Assembly: GCF_030063135.1 (NCBI RefSeq)
Contig: NZ_JASISO010000027.1
Coordinates: forward strand, 1,204 to 65,203
From: Streptomyces sp. G-G2
GTDB lineage: Bacteria > Actinomycetota > Actinomycetes > Streptomycetales > Streptomycetaceae
Length of the DNA stretch: 64,000 nucleotides
Direction: 5' to 3'
Every line of letters begins with the position of its first letter. The first letter of the stretch is position 1. Below the pieces are notes generated by a model. That model searched no databases and was not told the DNA's origin. It worked only from the letters and a program-made list of their open reading frames with translations. Made by a program: the position numbers and the translations under genes. This document shows positions 8,010 to 16,408 of the stretch, piece after piece.

Positions 8010-9112
8010 GCCGTCACCTCACGGCAGGCGCGGTAGAAGTCCTTCCAGCCGTCGCGCTCACGGACCACGGCCTCCAGGTACTCCTGCCAGACCACGGTGT
8101 CGGCGGCCGGGTCCCGGACGACCGCGCCGAGGATGCCCGCCGCCACGTCCGAGGGGCGCAGGACGCCGTCCCCGAAGTGGGTGGCGAGGGCGAGGCCGTT
8201 GGTGACCACGGAGATCGCCTCGGCGGTGGACAGGGTGCCGCTCGGCACCTTCACCTTCGTGCGCCCGTCGTCGGTGATGCCGCCGCGCAGCTCGCGGAAG
8301 ACGGTGACGACGCGGCGGATCTCCGCCAGGCCCTCGGGCGCGGCGGGCAGGTCCAGGGCGCGGCCCATCTGGTCGACGCGGCGGGCGACGATGTCCACCT
8401 CGTCGTCGGCGGTCGCGGGCAGCGGCAGGACGACGGTGTTGAAGCGGCGGCGCAGGGCGCTGGAGAGTTCGTTGACGCCGCGGTCGCGGTCGTTGGCGGT
8501 GGCGATGAGGTTGAAGCCGCGCACGGCCTGCGCCTCGTCGCCCAGCTCGGGTATGGGCAGGGTCTTCTCGGACAGCACCGTGATCAGGGAGTCCTGGACG
8601 TCCGCGGGGATCCGGGTCAGTTCCTCGACGCGGGCGGTCATGCCCTGGGTCATGGCCCGCATGACGGGGCTGGGGACGAGGGCTTCGCGGCTGGGGCCGT
8701 GGGCGAGCAGCCGGGCGTAGTTCCAGCCGTAGCGCATGGCTTCTTCCGGGGTGCCCGCCGTGCCCTGGACGAGCAGGGTGGAGTCGCCGCTGACGGCGGC
8801 GGCGAGGTGTTCGGACACCCAGGTCTTCGCGGTGCCCGGGACGCCGAGCAGGAGCAGGGCGCGGTCGGTGGCCAGGGTGGTGACGGCGACCTCGACGATG
8901 CGGCGGGGGCCCACGTACTTGGGCGTGATGACGGTGCCGTCGGGGAGTTCACCGCCGAGCAGGTAGGTGGCGACGGCCCACGGCGAGAGCTTCCAACGGA
9001 CCGGGCGGGGCCGGTCGTCGGCCGCCGCGAGGGCTTTCAGTTCGTGCGCGAAGGCGTCTTCGGCGTGCGGGCGCAGCACCTCGGTACCGGCGCCGTTCTC
9101 GGGCGTGGTCAT
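8006..9112 (-). CDS. MoxR-family AAA+ ATPase (YehL-type)
   Basis: 368 aa from ATG 9112, with RBS GGAGGGGG about 4 nt upstream. Walker A is GVPGTAKT at 90-97. The Walker B position reads RVEELTRIPADVQDSLI at 161-177, with Glu where most family members have Asp. Sensor 1 is NLIATAND at 201-208 and the arginine-finger region is LRRRF at 220-224. MoxR ATPases are hexameric remodelling enzymes that work with VWA partners. Here the VWA protein is encoded two genes downstream in the same coupled operon. Its promoter lies in the 9113-9246 divergent region. Confidence 0.88.
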   Translation of the reverse strand: MTTPENGAGTEVLRPHAEDAFAHELKALAAADDRPRPVRWKLSPWAVATYLLGGELPDGTVITPKYVGPRRIVEVAVTTLATDRALLLLGVPGTAKTWVSEHLAAAVSGDSTLLVQGTAGTPEEAMRYGWNYARLLAHGPSREALVPSPVMRAMTQGMTARVEELTRIPADVQDSLITVLSEKTLPIPELGDEAQAVRGFNLIATANDRDRGVNELSSALRRRFNTVVLPLPATADDEVDIVARRVDQMGRALDLPAAPEGLAEIRRVVTVFRELRGGITDDGRTKVKVPSGTLSTAEAISVVTNGLALATHFGDGVLRPSDVAAGILGAVVRDPAADTVVWQEYLEAVVRERDGWKDFYRACREVTA

Positions 9113-9156
9113 GGTCCCCCTCCAATGCTCGGCAGCCGTTCCCGACTGCTGTGACC

Positions 9157-9179
9157 ACGGTGCACCACGCCACTGACAA
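9157..9179 (-). promoter_or_regulatory. Partial RecA-NDp/PafBC-like promoter facing the MoxR operon
   Basis: On the minus strand TTGTCAGTG (9179-9171) is followed after 8 nt by CACCGT. The consensus is TTGTCRGTG-N8-TAnnnT, so the -10 has one mismatch (C for T). The -35 element is an exact inverted copy of the one serving the SWIM gene. Confidence 0.5.
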
Positions 9180-9216
9180 CGACCCTTGTTCGAGATGTTG
9201 TTGCAGGTCAGAGCGA

Positions 9217-9239
9217 TTGTCAGTGGGGGTCTCTACGGT
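9217..9239 (+). promoter_or_regulatory. RecA-NDp/PafBC-type DNA-damage promoter for the SWIM gene
   Basis: TTGTCAGTG (9217-9225), 8 nt, TACGGT (9234-9239) matches the actinobacterial LexA-independent DNA-damage promoter consensus TTGTCRGTG-N8-TAnnnT. The next start codon, ATG 9247, lies 8 nt after the -10, so the transcript would be leaderless. Together with the minus-strand copy it forms a 10-bp inverted repeat, CCACTGACAA (9170-9179) and TTGTCAGTGG (9217-9226). Confidence 0.72.
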
Positions 9240-9246
9240 GGGACAC

Positions 9247-10590
9247 ATGACTGAGCAGGGGGTCCGCTGGACGGCGGAACAGGTACTGGCTCTGGCTCCT
9301 GACGTCGCGTCACGAAAGGCGGGGGCCACGCTGGGTGGGGCAGGTCCATGGTCGAATACCGGAGGTTCCGCTTCCGGTTCAGTGTGGGGGTGGTGCAAGG
9401 GAAGTGGCGGTACGCCGTACCGGACGGTCGTGGACCTGAAGGGCCCGGCGTACACGTGCACCTGCCCGAGCCGGAAGTTCCCGTGCAAGCACGCGCTGGG
9501 GCTGTTGCTGCTCTGGTCGGCGGAGGGCTTCGGACCGCCGGCGCAGGCTCCGCGATGGGCGGCGGCATGGCTGGCCCGGCGGGCCGACCCGGCCGACCGG
9601 CCCGCCGCCACGGCGGGTCCGGGAGCGCCCGCCGACCCGGCGGCCGCACGGCGGCGCGCAGAGCGCCGGGCGGCCCGGATCGGCGCGGGAGTCACCGAAC
9701 TGGAGCAGCGGCTGGCCGATCTGCTGCGCGGCGGACTGGCTGGTCAGGAGCACGCCGGATATTCCCTGTGGGAGGAGACGGCGGCCCGTATGGTCGACGC
9801 ACAAGCACCCGGACTGGCCGCACGGGTACGGGAGTTGGGGACCATCCCGGCTTCCGGTACGGGCTGGCCGGGACGGCTGCTGGAGGAGTGCGCGCTGCTC
9901 CATCTGCTGGACCGGGCGTGGCTCGGGGTGGGGGGCCTGCCCGAGCCGCTGGCCGCGACGGTACGGGCCCGGGTGGGCGTGTCGGGGGCCGCGGAGGGGG
10001 ACGCGGTCCGGGACCGGTGGCTGGTCCTGGCCCAGTACGACACCGTCTCGCCGGACGGCCGGCTCACCACGCGCCGGATCTGGCTGCGCGGGGTGGCGAC
10101 CGGGCGGGCCGCGCTGGTCCTGGACTTCGGTCCGCCCGGGCGGCCGCCGGGGCTCGCGCTGCCGGTAGGCCTCGCCCTGGACGCGCAGGCCCGGTTCCGG
10201 CCGGGATCGGCGGGGCTCCGGGCGGATTTCGGGGAGCGGTTCGCCGCGCCCGAGCCCTGGCCGCGGACCCCGGAGGCGATATCGACGGGGGCGGCGCTCG
10301 ACGCGTACGGAGCGGCGCTGCGCGATGACCCCTGGCTGGACTCCTGGCCGGTGGTCCTCGGCCCGGTGATCCCGGTACCAGGGGAACGGGGATGGCAGCT
10401 CGCGGACGTGGAGGGGACGTCCGCGCTGCCGGTGACGGTGGCCGCGGGGCGGTCCCGGTCGGGGCTGTGGCAGTTGGCAGCCCTGTCCGGGGGCGGCCCG
10501 GTGACGGTGTTCGGCGAGTGCGGACACCGCGGGTTCACCCCACTGACGGCCTGGGCCGAGGGCTCTTCGGAGCCCCTCGCCCTGGGCTGA
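9247..10590 (+). CDS. SWIM zinc-finger protein (YehQ-type)
   Basis: 447 aa from ATG 9247. The SWIM motif CxCx6CxH is complete: C71, C73, C80, H82 in CTCPSRKFPCKHALG. SWIM modules bind DNA or protein in other families. The remaining 350 residues are of unknown fold and contain many Trp and Pro residues. It is divergent from the MoxR operon and shares its regulatory region. The start is favoured over GTG 9238 because it lies 8 nt after the -10 box, suggesting a leaderless mRNA. The DUF5691 gene follows 244 bp downstream. Confidence 0.85.
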   Translation: MTEQGVRWTAEQVLALAPDVASRKAGATLGGAGPWSNTGGSASGSVWGWCKGSGGTPYRTVVDLKGPAYTCTCPSRKFPCKHALGLLLLWSAEGFGPPAQAPRWAAAWLARRADPADRPAATAGPGAPADPAAARRRAERRAARIGAGVTELEQRLADLLRGGLAGQEHAGYSLWEETAARMVDAQAPGLAARVRELGTIPASGTGWPGRLLEECALLHLLDRAWLGVGGLPEPLAATVRARVGVSGAAEGDAVRDRWLVLAQYDTVSPDGRLTTRRIWLRGVATGRAALVLDFGPPGRPPGLALPVGLALDAQARFRPGSAGLRADFGERFAAPEPWPRTPEAISTGAALDAYGAALRDDPWLDSWPVVLGPVIPVPGERGWQLADVEGTSALPVTVAAGRSRSGLWQLAALSGGGPVTVFGECGHRGFTPLTAWAEGSSEPLALG

Positions 10591-10699
10591 GCACAGCGGG
10601 ACCGACGGCGCGGGGGCGCCGCCGGAAGCACGAACGAGCAAGCCGGGGGGCTGCTGTGAACGACAACCACGCCAGCTGAGGACACACCGAAGCCATACG

Positions 10700-10732
10700 A
10701 CAACACACCGACAACACACCGACGACACACGG
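10700..10732 (+). repeat. Three 11-bp direct repeats upstream of the DUF5691 gene
   Basis: ACAACACACCG occurs twice in tandem and a third, imperfect copy (ACGACACACGG) follows. The array is 103-135 bp upstream of the DUF5691 start and could be an operator. Function unknown. Confidence 0.6.
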
Positions 10733-10750
10733 ACGATGACGTGAAGAGCT

Positions 10751-10783
10751 GCTCCGGTCCCGCGGAGGGGGCGGGACCGGAGC
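10751..10783 (+). terminator. Hairpin between the SWIM and DUF5691 genes
   Basis: GCTCCGGTCCCGC (10751-10763) and GCGGGACCGGAGC (10771-10783) pair perfectly over 13 bp around a 7-nt loop. It may terminate the SWIM transcript or attenuate reading into the DUF5691 gene, which suggests that the latter has its own promoter. Confidence 0.65.
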
Positions 10784-10834
10784 GCACGACCCGGACGTAC
10801 CGATCAGCCGGAAAAACCGACGAGGGAGGGGCAC

Positions 10835-12472
10835 ATGAACGGGGACGGGGACACGGACGGCCGGAAGGGGGACCGGGCGGCGGACGGCCCGGACTGCGGG
10901 GTCACGGACTGGGAGGAGCTGGTCGGCGCCGCGCTGCTCGGCACCGATCGGCGGCGGGGCGGCGGGGCGACCGGCTCGCCCGGGGCGCTGCTGGACGCGG
11001 CGGCGGTGGCGGCGGTCCGCCGCCGCGCGGGGCTCCGCCCGGCCGAGGCGGGCCCACGGCCCCGGCCCGCGGCGCCGGATCCGCGGCCCGCTCCGCCGGA
11101 TCCCGCGCGGCGGCGGCGCGCACAGCTGCTGGCGGGCCGGTCCGCCGCGGGGAGCGGCGGCAGGCGCGGGGCGGCCCCGGATCTGACGGAGCTGCTGCCG
11201 CAGTGGCTGGCCGCGGCCGTGCGGCACGGGTACCGCGCGCCCGCCGCGCTGGTGCCCGCGCTGCTGGCCGCGGCCCGGGCCCGTACGGACCTGCGTCCGC
11301 AGGCACTGGCCCTCGCCGGGGGGCGGGGACGGTGGCTGGCCGGGCTCAATCCGGAGTGGCGCTTCGCGCTGCGGGGCGGAGCGGGGGGCGGCGAACTGCC
11401 CGCCCCCGACGACCGGTCGGCGGTGGAACGGCTGTGGCAGGAAGGGCTGTTCGCGGAGCGGGTGGCGCTGCTGGGCGCCGTCCGGGCGCACGAGGCGGCG
11501 GCCGCACCGCTGCTGCTGTCGACGACCTGGGCCACGGAACGGGCCGAGGACCGGCTGATGTTCCTCGATTCCCTACGGGTGAGCCTCTCGGACGGTGACG
11601 AGCCGTTCCTGGAACAGGCCCTCGGCGACCGCAGCCGCAATGTCCGGGCGACGGCTGCCGAACTGCTCTCCGCGCTGCCCGGATCGGCGCTGGCCGCCCG
11701 GATGGCCGAGCGGGCGCTGGCCTGCGTGGGCCCGGAGGGTGTGAACCCGCCGGTGGAGTGCGACGAGGGGATGCGGCGGGACGGGGTGGTCGAGCGGCCG
11801 CCCGCCGGGCGCGGGGAGCGGGCCTGGTGGCTGGGCCAGCTGGTGGAGGCGGCTCCGCTGTCCTGCTGGCGGGAGCGGTTCGGCGGCCGGGATCCGGCCG
11901 GGATCCTGGCCGTACCGGTGGCCGAGGGGTGGGCCGAGGAGCTGCACGCGGCCTGGTGCCGTGCGGCGGTCCGCCAGCGGAACCCGGGGTGGGCGAAGGC
12001 CCTGCTCGGGTCGGCGTCCGCGTCGCCCGCCGCGGGGCCCGCCACGGCCTCGCTCGCGGAACGGGCGAAGCTGCTGGAGACCATGCCGCAGGCCCAACAG
12101 GCGCTCTGGGTGGCCCAGTTCGTCCGGGCGCACGGATTGTCCGAGGCATTCCAGCTGCTCGGGGTGTGCATGGTGCCGTGGGCGGGCGAGCTGGGTGAGG
12201 CGGTGGTGGACGCGCTGGCCACGGCCCGGGACACGGGCGGTTACCCGTGGAGCTTCAGCGGGGTGATGGGCCTGGCGGAACGCTGCCTGGATCCGGCGGC
12301 GGCCGACCGGCTGGAGTCCTTGCTGGCGTCGGATCCGGACCCGGAGATATCCGCCGAGGCCGGGATGGCCACGCCGGGGGCCGAGGCGTACTGGGCCGAG
12401 GCCTTCCTGCGGCTGGTGTCCACGCTGCGGCTGCGCGCGGCGATGCTCGCGGAGCTGGCCCCGGCGGCCTGA
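10835..12472 (+). CDS. DUF5691 family helical-repeat protein linked to the SWIM gene
   Basis: 545 aa with a good RBS (GAGGGAGGGG). The N-terminus has DWEELVGAALLGTDRR, characteristic of the DUF5691 family. The middle part (about residues 220-320: AEDRLMFLDSLRVSLSDGDE, RNVRATAAELLSALPGSALA) looks like HEAT-type repeats. A Pro/Arg-rich spacer occupies about 60-105. In other genomes this family travels with SWIM, MoxR and VWA genes, so it is assigned to the same system. It is probably a scaffold, but no function can be shown from sequence. Confidence 0.78.
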   Translation: MNGDGDTDGRKGDRAADGPDCGVTDWEELVGAALLGTDRRRGGGATGSPGALLDAAAVAAVRRRAGLRPAEAGPRPRPAAPDPRPAPPDPARRRRAQLLAGRSAAGSGGRRGAAPDLTELLPQWLAAAVRHGYRAPAALVPALLAAARARTDLRPQALALAGGRGRWLAGLNPEWRFALRGGAGGGELPAPDDRSAVERLWQEGLFAERVALLGAVRAHEAAAAPLLLSTTWATERAEDRLMFLDSLRVSLSDGDEPFLEQALGDRSRNVRATAAELLSALPGSALAARMAERALACVGPEGVNPPVECDEGMRRDGVVERPPAGRGERAWWLGQLVEAAPLSCWRERFGGRDPAGILAVPVAEGWAEELHAAWCRAAVRQRNPGWAKALLGSASASPAAGPATASLAERAKLLETMPQAQQALWVAQFVRAHGLSEAFQLLGVCMVPWAGELGEAVVDALATARDTGGYPWSFSGVMGLAERCLDPAAADRLESLLASDPDPEISAEAGMATPGAEAYWAEAFLRLVSTLRLRAAMLAELAPAA

Positions 12473-12565
12473 CCCGCGGCGGTGCGGCGGGCCGGGCCGC
12501 CCGGGGCAGCGGCATCGGCGGGGGCGAAAGGAGCGGGGGACGGGGGACGGGGGAAAGGAAAGGGG

Positions 12566-12970
12566 TCAGCTCTGGCGCACGTTCGCGCGGACCCATTCCA
12601 CGATGGCGGTGGTGGTCGCGCCCGGGGTGAAGATCTCGGCCACGCCCTTCTCCTTGAGCGGGGCGATGTCGTCCTCCGGGATGATCCCGCCGCCGAAGAC
12701 CTTGATGTCCGCCGCCTCGCGCTCCCGCAGGAGCTCCAGGACACGCGCGAACAGCGTGTTGTGGGCGCCGGAGAGGATCGAGAGACCGATCGCGTCGGCG
12801 TCCTCCTGGATCGCGGTGTCGACGATCTGCTCCGGGGTCTGGTGGAGCCCGGTGTAGATGACCTCCATGCCCGCGTCCCGCAGAGCCCGCGCGATCACCT
12901 TGGCACCCCGGTCATGGCCGTCGAGGCCCGGCTTGGCCACCACCACACGGATCGGACCGGTCACACCCAT
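12566..12970 (-). CDS. icmB: Isobutyryl-CoA mutase small, B12-binding subunit
   Basis: 134 aa from ATG 12970, with RBS GGGAGG 8 nt upstream. The coenzyme-B12 Rossmann domain is complete: DGHDRG (DxHxxG, lower axial His), SILSGAH, and FGGGIIP. Sequence and length agree with Streptomyces IcmB, which pairs with the large subunit IcmA to interconvert isobutyryl-CoA and n-butyryl-CoA and so feeds polyketide starter pools. IcmA is not in this window, which is normal since icmA and icmB are unlinked in Streptomyces. Converges on the DUF5691 gene. Confidence 0.9.
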   Translation of the reverse strand: MGVTGPIRVVVAKPGLDGHDRGAKVIARALRDAGMEVIYTGLHQTPEQIVDTAIQEDADAIGLSILSGAHNTLFARVLELLREREAADIKVFGGGIIPEDDIAPLKEKGVAEIFTPGATTTAIVEWVRANVRQS

Positions 12971-13264
12971 CGCACTGCCTCCCGAGTGAACGAACGTTAA
13001 GTACAGCATCGCGCACCGCGCCGTTTCGCGGTCAACCAGGAGGGGGAAATCACACGTGGGACAGCATTGATTCACTCGGGACACCAGCACAGTCGGTCGC
13101 AAGGGGAGCCGCAACGAGTCGCCTCGTCACCGCGCCGTCAGCCGCACGGCACGGTGGCGAGGCACGTTGACCACGCCGCGGGCACGGGGAGTCGCCGCGG
13201 GCAGCGGGAGCCGCACCCCCCGCACCGACAGCCGCACCCGGAAGCCGCCAGGGGGAGGCCGTCG

Positions 13265-14059
13265 ATGGGGCTGCCATTCGTCTTCACATCCATACCCGCG
13301 TCGGGCGCCGCGCTGCGCGCCGCCGCGCTCGAACTCATCGTCCTCGCCGGGCACCTGGTCCTCTACCCGACCGGGATCCTGCCGGAGCGACCGGCCCGGG
13401 CGGCCGCCGCGGCTCCCGGGGCGCGTCCGCCGGTGCTGCTGCTGCACGGCTTCACCGACAACCGGTCCGTGTTCGTGCTGCTGCGCCGCGCCCTGGGCGG
13501 GGGCGGCCGGCGCCGGGTGGAGACCTACAACTACTCGCCCTTCACCCTCGATCTGCCGACGGCCGCGCACCGGCTCGCCGACCACGTCGAGGAGATGTGC
13601 GCGCGCACCGGAGCGCGGCGGGTGGACATGGTCGGGCACAGCCTCGGCGGGCTGGTCGCCCGCTACTACGTCCAGCGCCTAGGCGGCGACGCGCGGGTGC
13701 GCACCCTCGTCACTCTCGGTACACCTCACGCGGGCACCCGGGCAGCCCCCTGCGGGGATCTGCACCCGCTGGTCCGCCAGATCCGTCCCGGCTCCGCCGT
13801 GATGGAAGAGCTGGCCGCGCCCGCGCCCGGCTGCCGGACCCGGTTCGTGGCCTTCTGGAGCGAGTTCGACGCGCTGATGGCTCCGGTGGAGGCGGCCCGA
13901 ATCGACCATCCCGACCTGCGCGCGGAGAACGTACAGGTCACAGGCATCGGCCACCTCGCGCTGCCGAAGCACCCGACGGTCATCGCCGCGGTCCACCGCG
14001 CCCTCGACGGTCCGGCGCGCGCCGTCGCCTCCGCCCCCGGAACCGCCTCCGTCGCCTGA
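13265..14059 (+). CDS. Alpha/beta-hydrolase, triacylglycerol-lipase-like
   Basis: 264 aa from ATG 13265, preceded by GGGGGAGG; the frame is open further upstream, but that part is His/Pro/Arg-rich and non-coding in character. A short hydrophobic N-terminus (residues 12-36) may be a membrane anchor or signal. The oxyanion motif PVLLLHGFTDN, nucleophile elbow GHSLGG and a C-terminal GIGHLALP supply the Ser and His of the triad; the Asp is probably in EFDALMAP. It resembles secreted Streptomyces lipases/esterases of the LipA type. Divergent from icmB over about 290 bp. Confidence 0.82.
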   Translation: MGLPFVFTSIPASGAALRAAALELIVLAGHLVLYPTGILPERPARAAAAAPGARPPVLLLHGFTDNRSVFVLLRRALGGGGRRRVETYNYSPFTLDLPTAAHRLADHVEEMCARTGARRVDMVGHSLGGLVARYYVQRLGGDARVRTLVTLGTPHAGTRAAPCGDLHPLVRQIRPGSAVMEELAAPAPGCRTRFVAFWSEFDALMAPVEAARIDHPDLRAENVQVTGIGHLALPKHPTVIAAVHRALDGPARAVASAPGTASVA

Positions 14060-14280
14060 ACCGACGACGACCGCCGATCGAACGCATTTCGAACCCAGGG
14101 CCAAGGCTGCGCCTATGCGCGACCGAAAGACGGCTGAATGCCCGGTTCCGGAAACTCGGGCACCCCTGGAAGATTGTCGTTGCCTGTAACCGACGGGTAC
14201 AGTCACGCCACTGCTCTCCTCCGGGGTCCTCGCACCCCCCGGCCACCCAGGCTCCCACCGCCGAGGCGAAAGAGAAGTTG

Positions 14281-15924
14281 GTGAACGACAGCCCCACGTC
14301 GGGCCAGTATCCGGAAAACGGTTACGACGGCCTTTCCACCACCACCTTCGCCGGGGACGTTTCCTACGCTCCCTTCGAAACGCAGGGCCAGGGGTACGCC
14401 TACGGCGCCTACGCCTCCTCGTACGAGACCGGCGCCTACGACTCCAGCGCCTGGAACACCCCCGCGCAGGACGGTTATCTGACCGGCATCCCCGCCCAGG
14501 CGGCCGCCGAGGACACCACCGGCCAGTGGGATTCGAGTGCCTGGAACACCGGCACCGCCCCGTACCAGCCCGCCGCCTTCGGCCACGACACCGGCAGCCC
14601 GAGCGGCCAGTGGGCGATGCCCGGCTACGGCACCGCGGGGACCGAGAGCGGCGCCTACGACGCCACCGCCTGGAACAGCGTGGCCCAGGAGGAACTGCCG
14701 CAGCAGTTCCAGCCCGAGGCCGCCCACCAGGACGGCTACGCGCACGAGGCCACCGCCACGTACGAGACGGTCACCGCGGGCGGCTACGACACCTCCGCCT
14801 ACGAGGCGCCGTACGACACCACCACGTACGACACCACCGCATACGAGAACACCACGTACGAGAACGCCACCTACGACACCACCGCGTACGACAACGCCGG
14901 GTACGAAGCTCCGCACGAGCCCGCGACCGACCCGGACGGCACCGGCTCCAGCTCCGGGCCCGCCGAGTTCGACTCCGAGCCGGCCGAGTTCGACGCCGGC
15001 TCCGGCCCGGCCGGCTCCGGCCCGGCCACCGCCGTGTTCGAGGCCATCCAGGACATGCCCACCCAGACCATGACCACCACGCCGCCGGTACCGCGCTCCG
15101 CGCGCCGGGCCGCGCCCGCCAAGGGCGGCACGGGCGGAGCGGGTTCCACCGGTTCCGCCGGTTCCGCGAGTGCCGGGGGCGCCAGCCGCCGCCGGTCCCC
15201 GGCGAAGCGCTCCGCGCTGCTGACCGTCGCCGTGCCCTCGGTCTGCGTCATAGGAGTGGCGGGGGTGGCCGCCGCCGCGGTGGGCGGGCTCCCCTCGGGC
15301 GAGAAGCGCGGCGAGGACACCACGACGATGGCCGCGCCCGACCCGGCGTCGGTCAAGCCGGTCGCCGCCAACAGCAAGCTCGACACCCAGCTCGCCGCGC
15401 TCAGCGCCGACGCGGGCGACTTCGCGGACCGCGCCAGCCGCACTCAGGAACGCATCGACCTGAAGGAACGCCAGGCACTGGACAAGAAGAAGCGCGAGGA
15501 GGAGACGGCGGCCAAGGAAGCGGCCCGCCCCAAGTTCTCGCTGCCGGTCGAACAGCACGGGCTCAGCGCCGGGTTCGGCCAGGCGGGCGGCATGTGGATG
15601 TCCGTGCACACCGGCATCGACTTCCCGGTCTCCTACGGCACCCCGGTCATGGCCGCCACCGACGGCGTCATCCGCACGCAGTGGAACAGCGCCTACGGCA
15701 ACATGGCCATGGTGGTCTCACCCGACGGCACCGAGACCTGGTACTGCCACCTGAGCAGCACCAAGATCCGGTCCGGCAAGGTCAAGGCCGGTGACGTCAT
15801 CGCGTACTCCGGCAACTCGGGCAACTCCACCGGCCCGCACCTCCACTTCGAGGTGCGCCCGGACAGCGGGTCCCCGATAGACCCGCAGGCATGGCTGCGC
15901 AGCCACGGCCTCAACCCGAACTAG
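14281..15924 (+). CDS. Membrane-anchored M23 family peptidoglycan endopeptidase with Tyr-rich cytoplasmic N-terminus
   Basis: 547 aa from GTG 14281. Residues 1-230 are a low-complexity Tyr/Asp/Thr-rich region with repeats of the AYDTTxY type. One transmembrane segment lies at about residues 315-335. A short coiled coil follows (QERIDLKERQALDKKKREEE), then the M23 domain. Zinc ligands are visible as HTGIDF and HLHFEV, with an AYGNMAMVVSPDGTETWYCH core. It probably cuts peptide cross-links outside the cell. A type II membrane topology leaves the Tyr-rich part inside. No c-di-AMP riboswitch, common before such genes in Streptomyces, was recognised in the 220 bp upstream. Confidence 0.88.
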   Translation: MNDSPTSGQYPENGYDGLSTTTFAGDVSYAPFETQGQGYAYGAYASSYETGAYDSSAWNTPAQDGYLTGIPAQAAAEDTTGQWDSSAWNTGTAPYQPAAFGHDTGSPSGQWAMPGYGTAGTESGAYDATAWNSVAQEELPQQFQPEAAHQDGYAHEATATYETVTAGGYDTSAYEAPYDTTTYDTTAYENTTYENATYDTTAYDNAGYEAPHEPATDPDGTGSSSGPAEFDSEPAEFDAGSGPAGSGPATAVFEAIQDMPTQTMTTTPPVPRSARRAAPAKGGTGGAGSTGSAGSASAGGASRRRSPAKRSALLTVAVPSVCVIGVAGVAAAAVGGLPSGEKRGEDTTTMAAPDPASVKPVAANSKLDTQLAALSADAGDFADRASRTQERIDLKERQALDKKKREEETAAKEAARPKFSLPVEQHGLSAGFGQAGGMWMSVHTGIDFPVSYGTPVMAATDGVIRTQWNSAYGNMAMVVSPDGTETWYCHLSSTKIRSGKVKAGDVIAYSGNSGNSTGPHLHFEVRPDSGSPIDPQAWLRSHGLNPN

Positions 15925-16075
15925 TGCTGCCCCGCGGAAGTTCGTGGGGGAAGGTATCGAGGTAGAGGCCACAGGCACGGCCCAGTGCCTCCTCGGGTGA
16001 GCCGCTGGGCAGGAAGTCGTCTTCGTAGCCGTCGCGGCGGGCGAGGTAGATCGCCGCACGCCCCCTGGCTCGGTG
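15911..16075 (-). pseudogene. Possible gene fragment inside the inverted-repeat element
   Basis: The minus strand encodes AAIYLARRDGYEDDFLPSGS.. ..ALGRACGLYLDTFPHELPRG before a TGA at 15911-15913. The composition looks protein-like, but no start codon or complete domain is present. Nothing recognisable was identified. It may be a remnant carried in with the element or an over-read of non-coding DNA. Confidence 0.25.
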
Positions 16076-16319
16076 CCTCGGCTGTATGGGCCGTCAACGG
16101 CTGGCAGGTGGTACCCGGCCTGCTCCCAGACTTCTCCTGGCTGCTCCAGGCACTGCGCAAGGACCGCACCCCATAGTCGGCCCGGACACCTGCCCTCACA
16201 CACAGGCTCCCGCACGGCCGTCCGACACGTCTCCACCAGGTCGTCACCGCCGCGAACCCGATCGTCCGCACATAGCTGATTCGGACGAGGTCGCATGCCC
16301 TCTCCACGAACTTCCGCGG
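15932..16319. mobile_element. 388-bp element with 16-bp perfect terminal inverted repeats (MITE-like or IS remnant)
   Basis: CCGCGGAAGTTCGTGG at 15932-15947 is exactly inverted at 16304-16319. It fills most of the 484-bp gap between the M23 gene and pcrA, where no intact gene is seen. Interior sequence has scattered short coding-like pieces on both strands (plus-strand ending WLLQALRKDRTP) but no transposase. A flanking target duplication was not evident. Confidence 0.5.
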
Positions 16320-16408
16320 AGCTGCACCAGGACGTCTTCGTACGGGCGGCGGCTCCGGGCCGCCGCCCCGCCGCCCCGCCCGTCCCGTCGCCCCGCCGGC
16401 CCGCCTTC

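Noticed and set aside
13067..13264. Longer lipase start upstream of 13265
   Set aside because: The extra 66 residues are His/Arg/Pro-rich, lack an RBS, and run through the divergent promoter region; ATG 13265 has a GGGGGAGG site.
14060..14280. c-di-AMP (ydaO-type) riboswitch before the M23 gene
   Set aside because: I looked for the conserved core expected before Streptomyces cell-wall hydrolases and did not find it; only a covariance-model search could overturn this.
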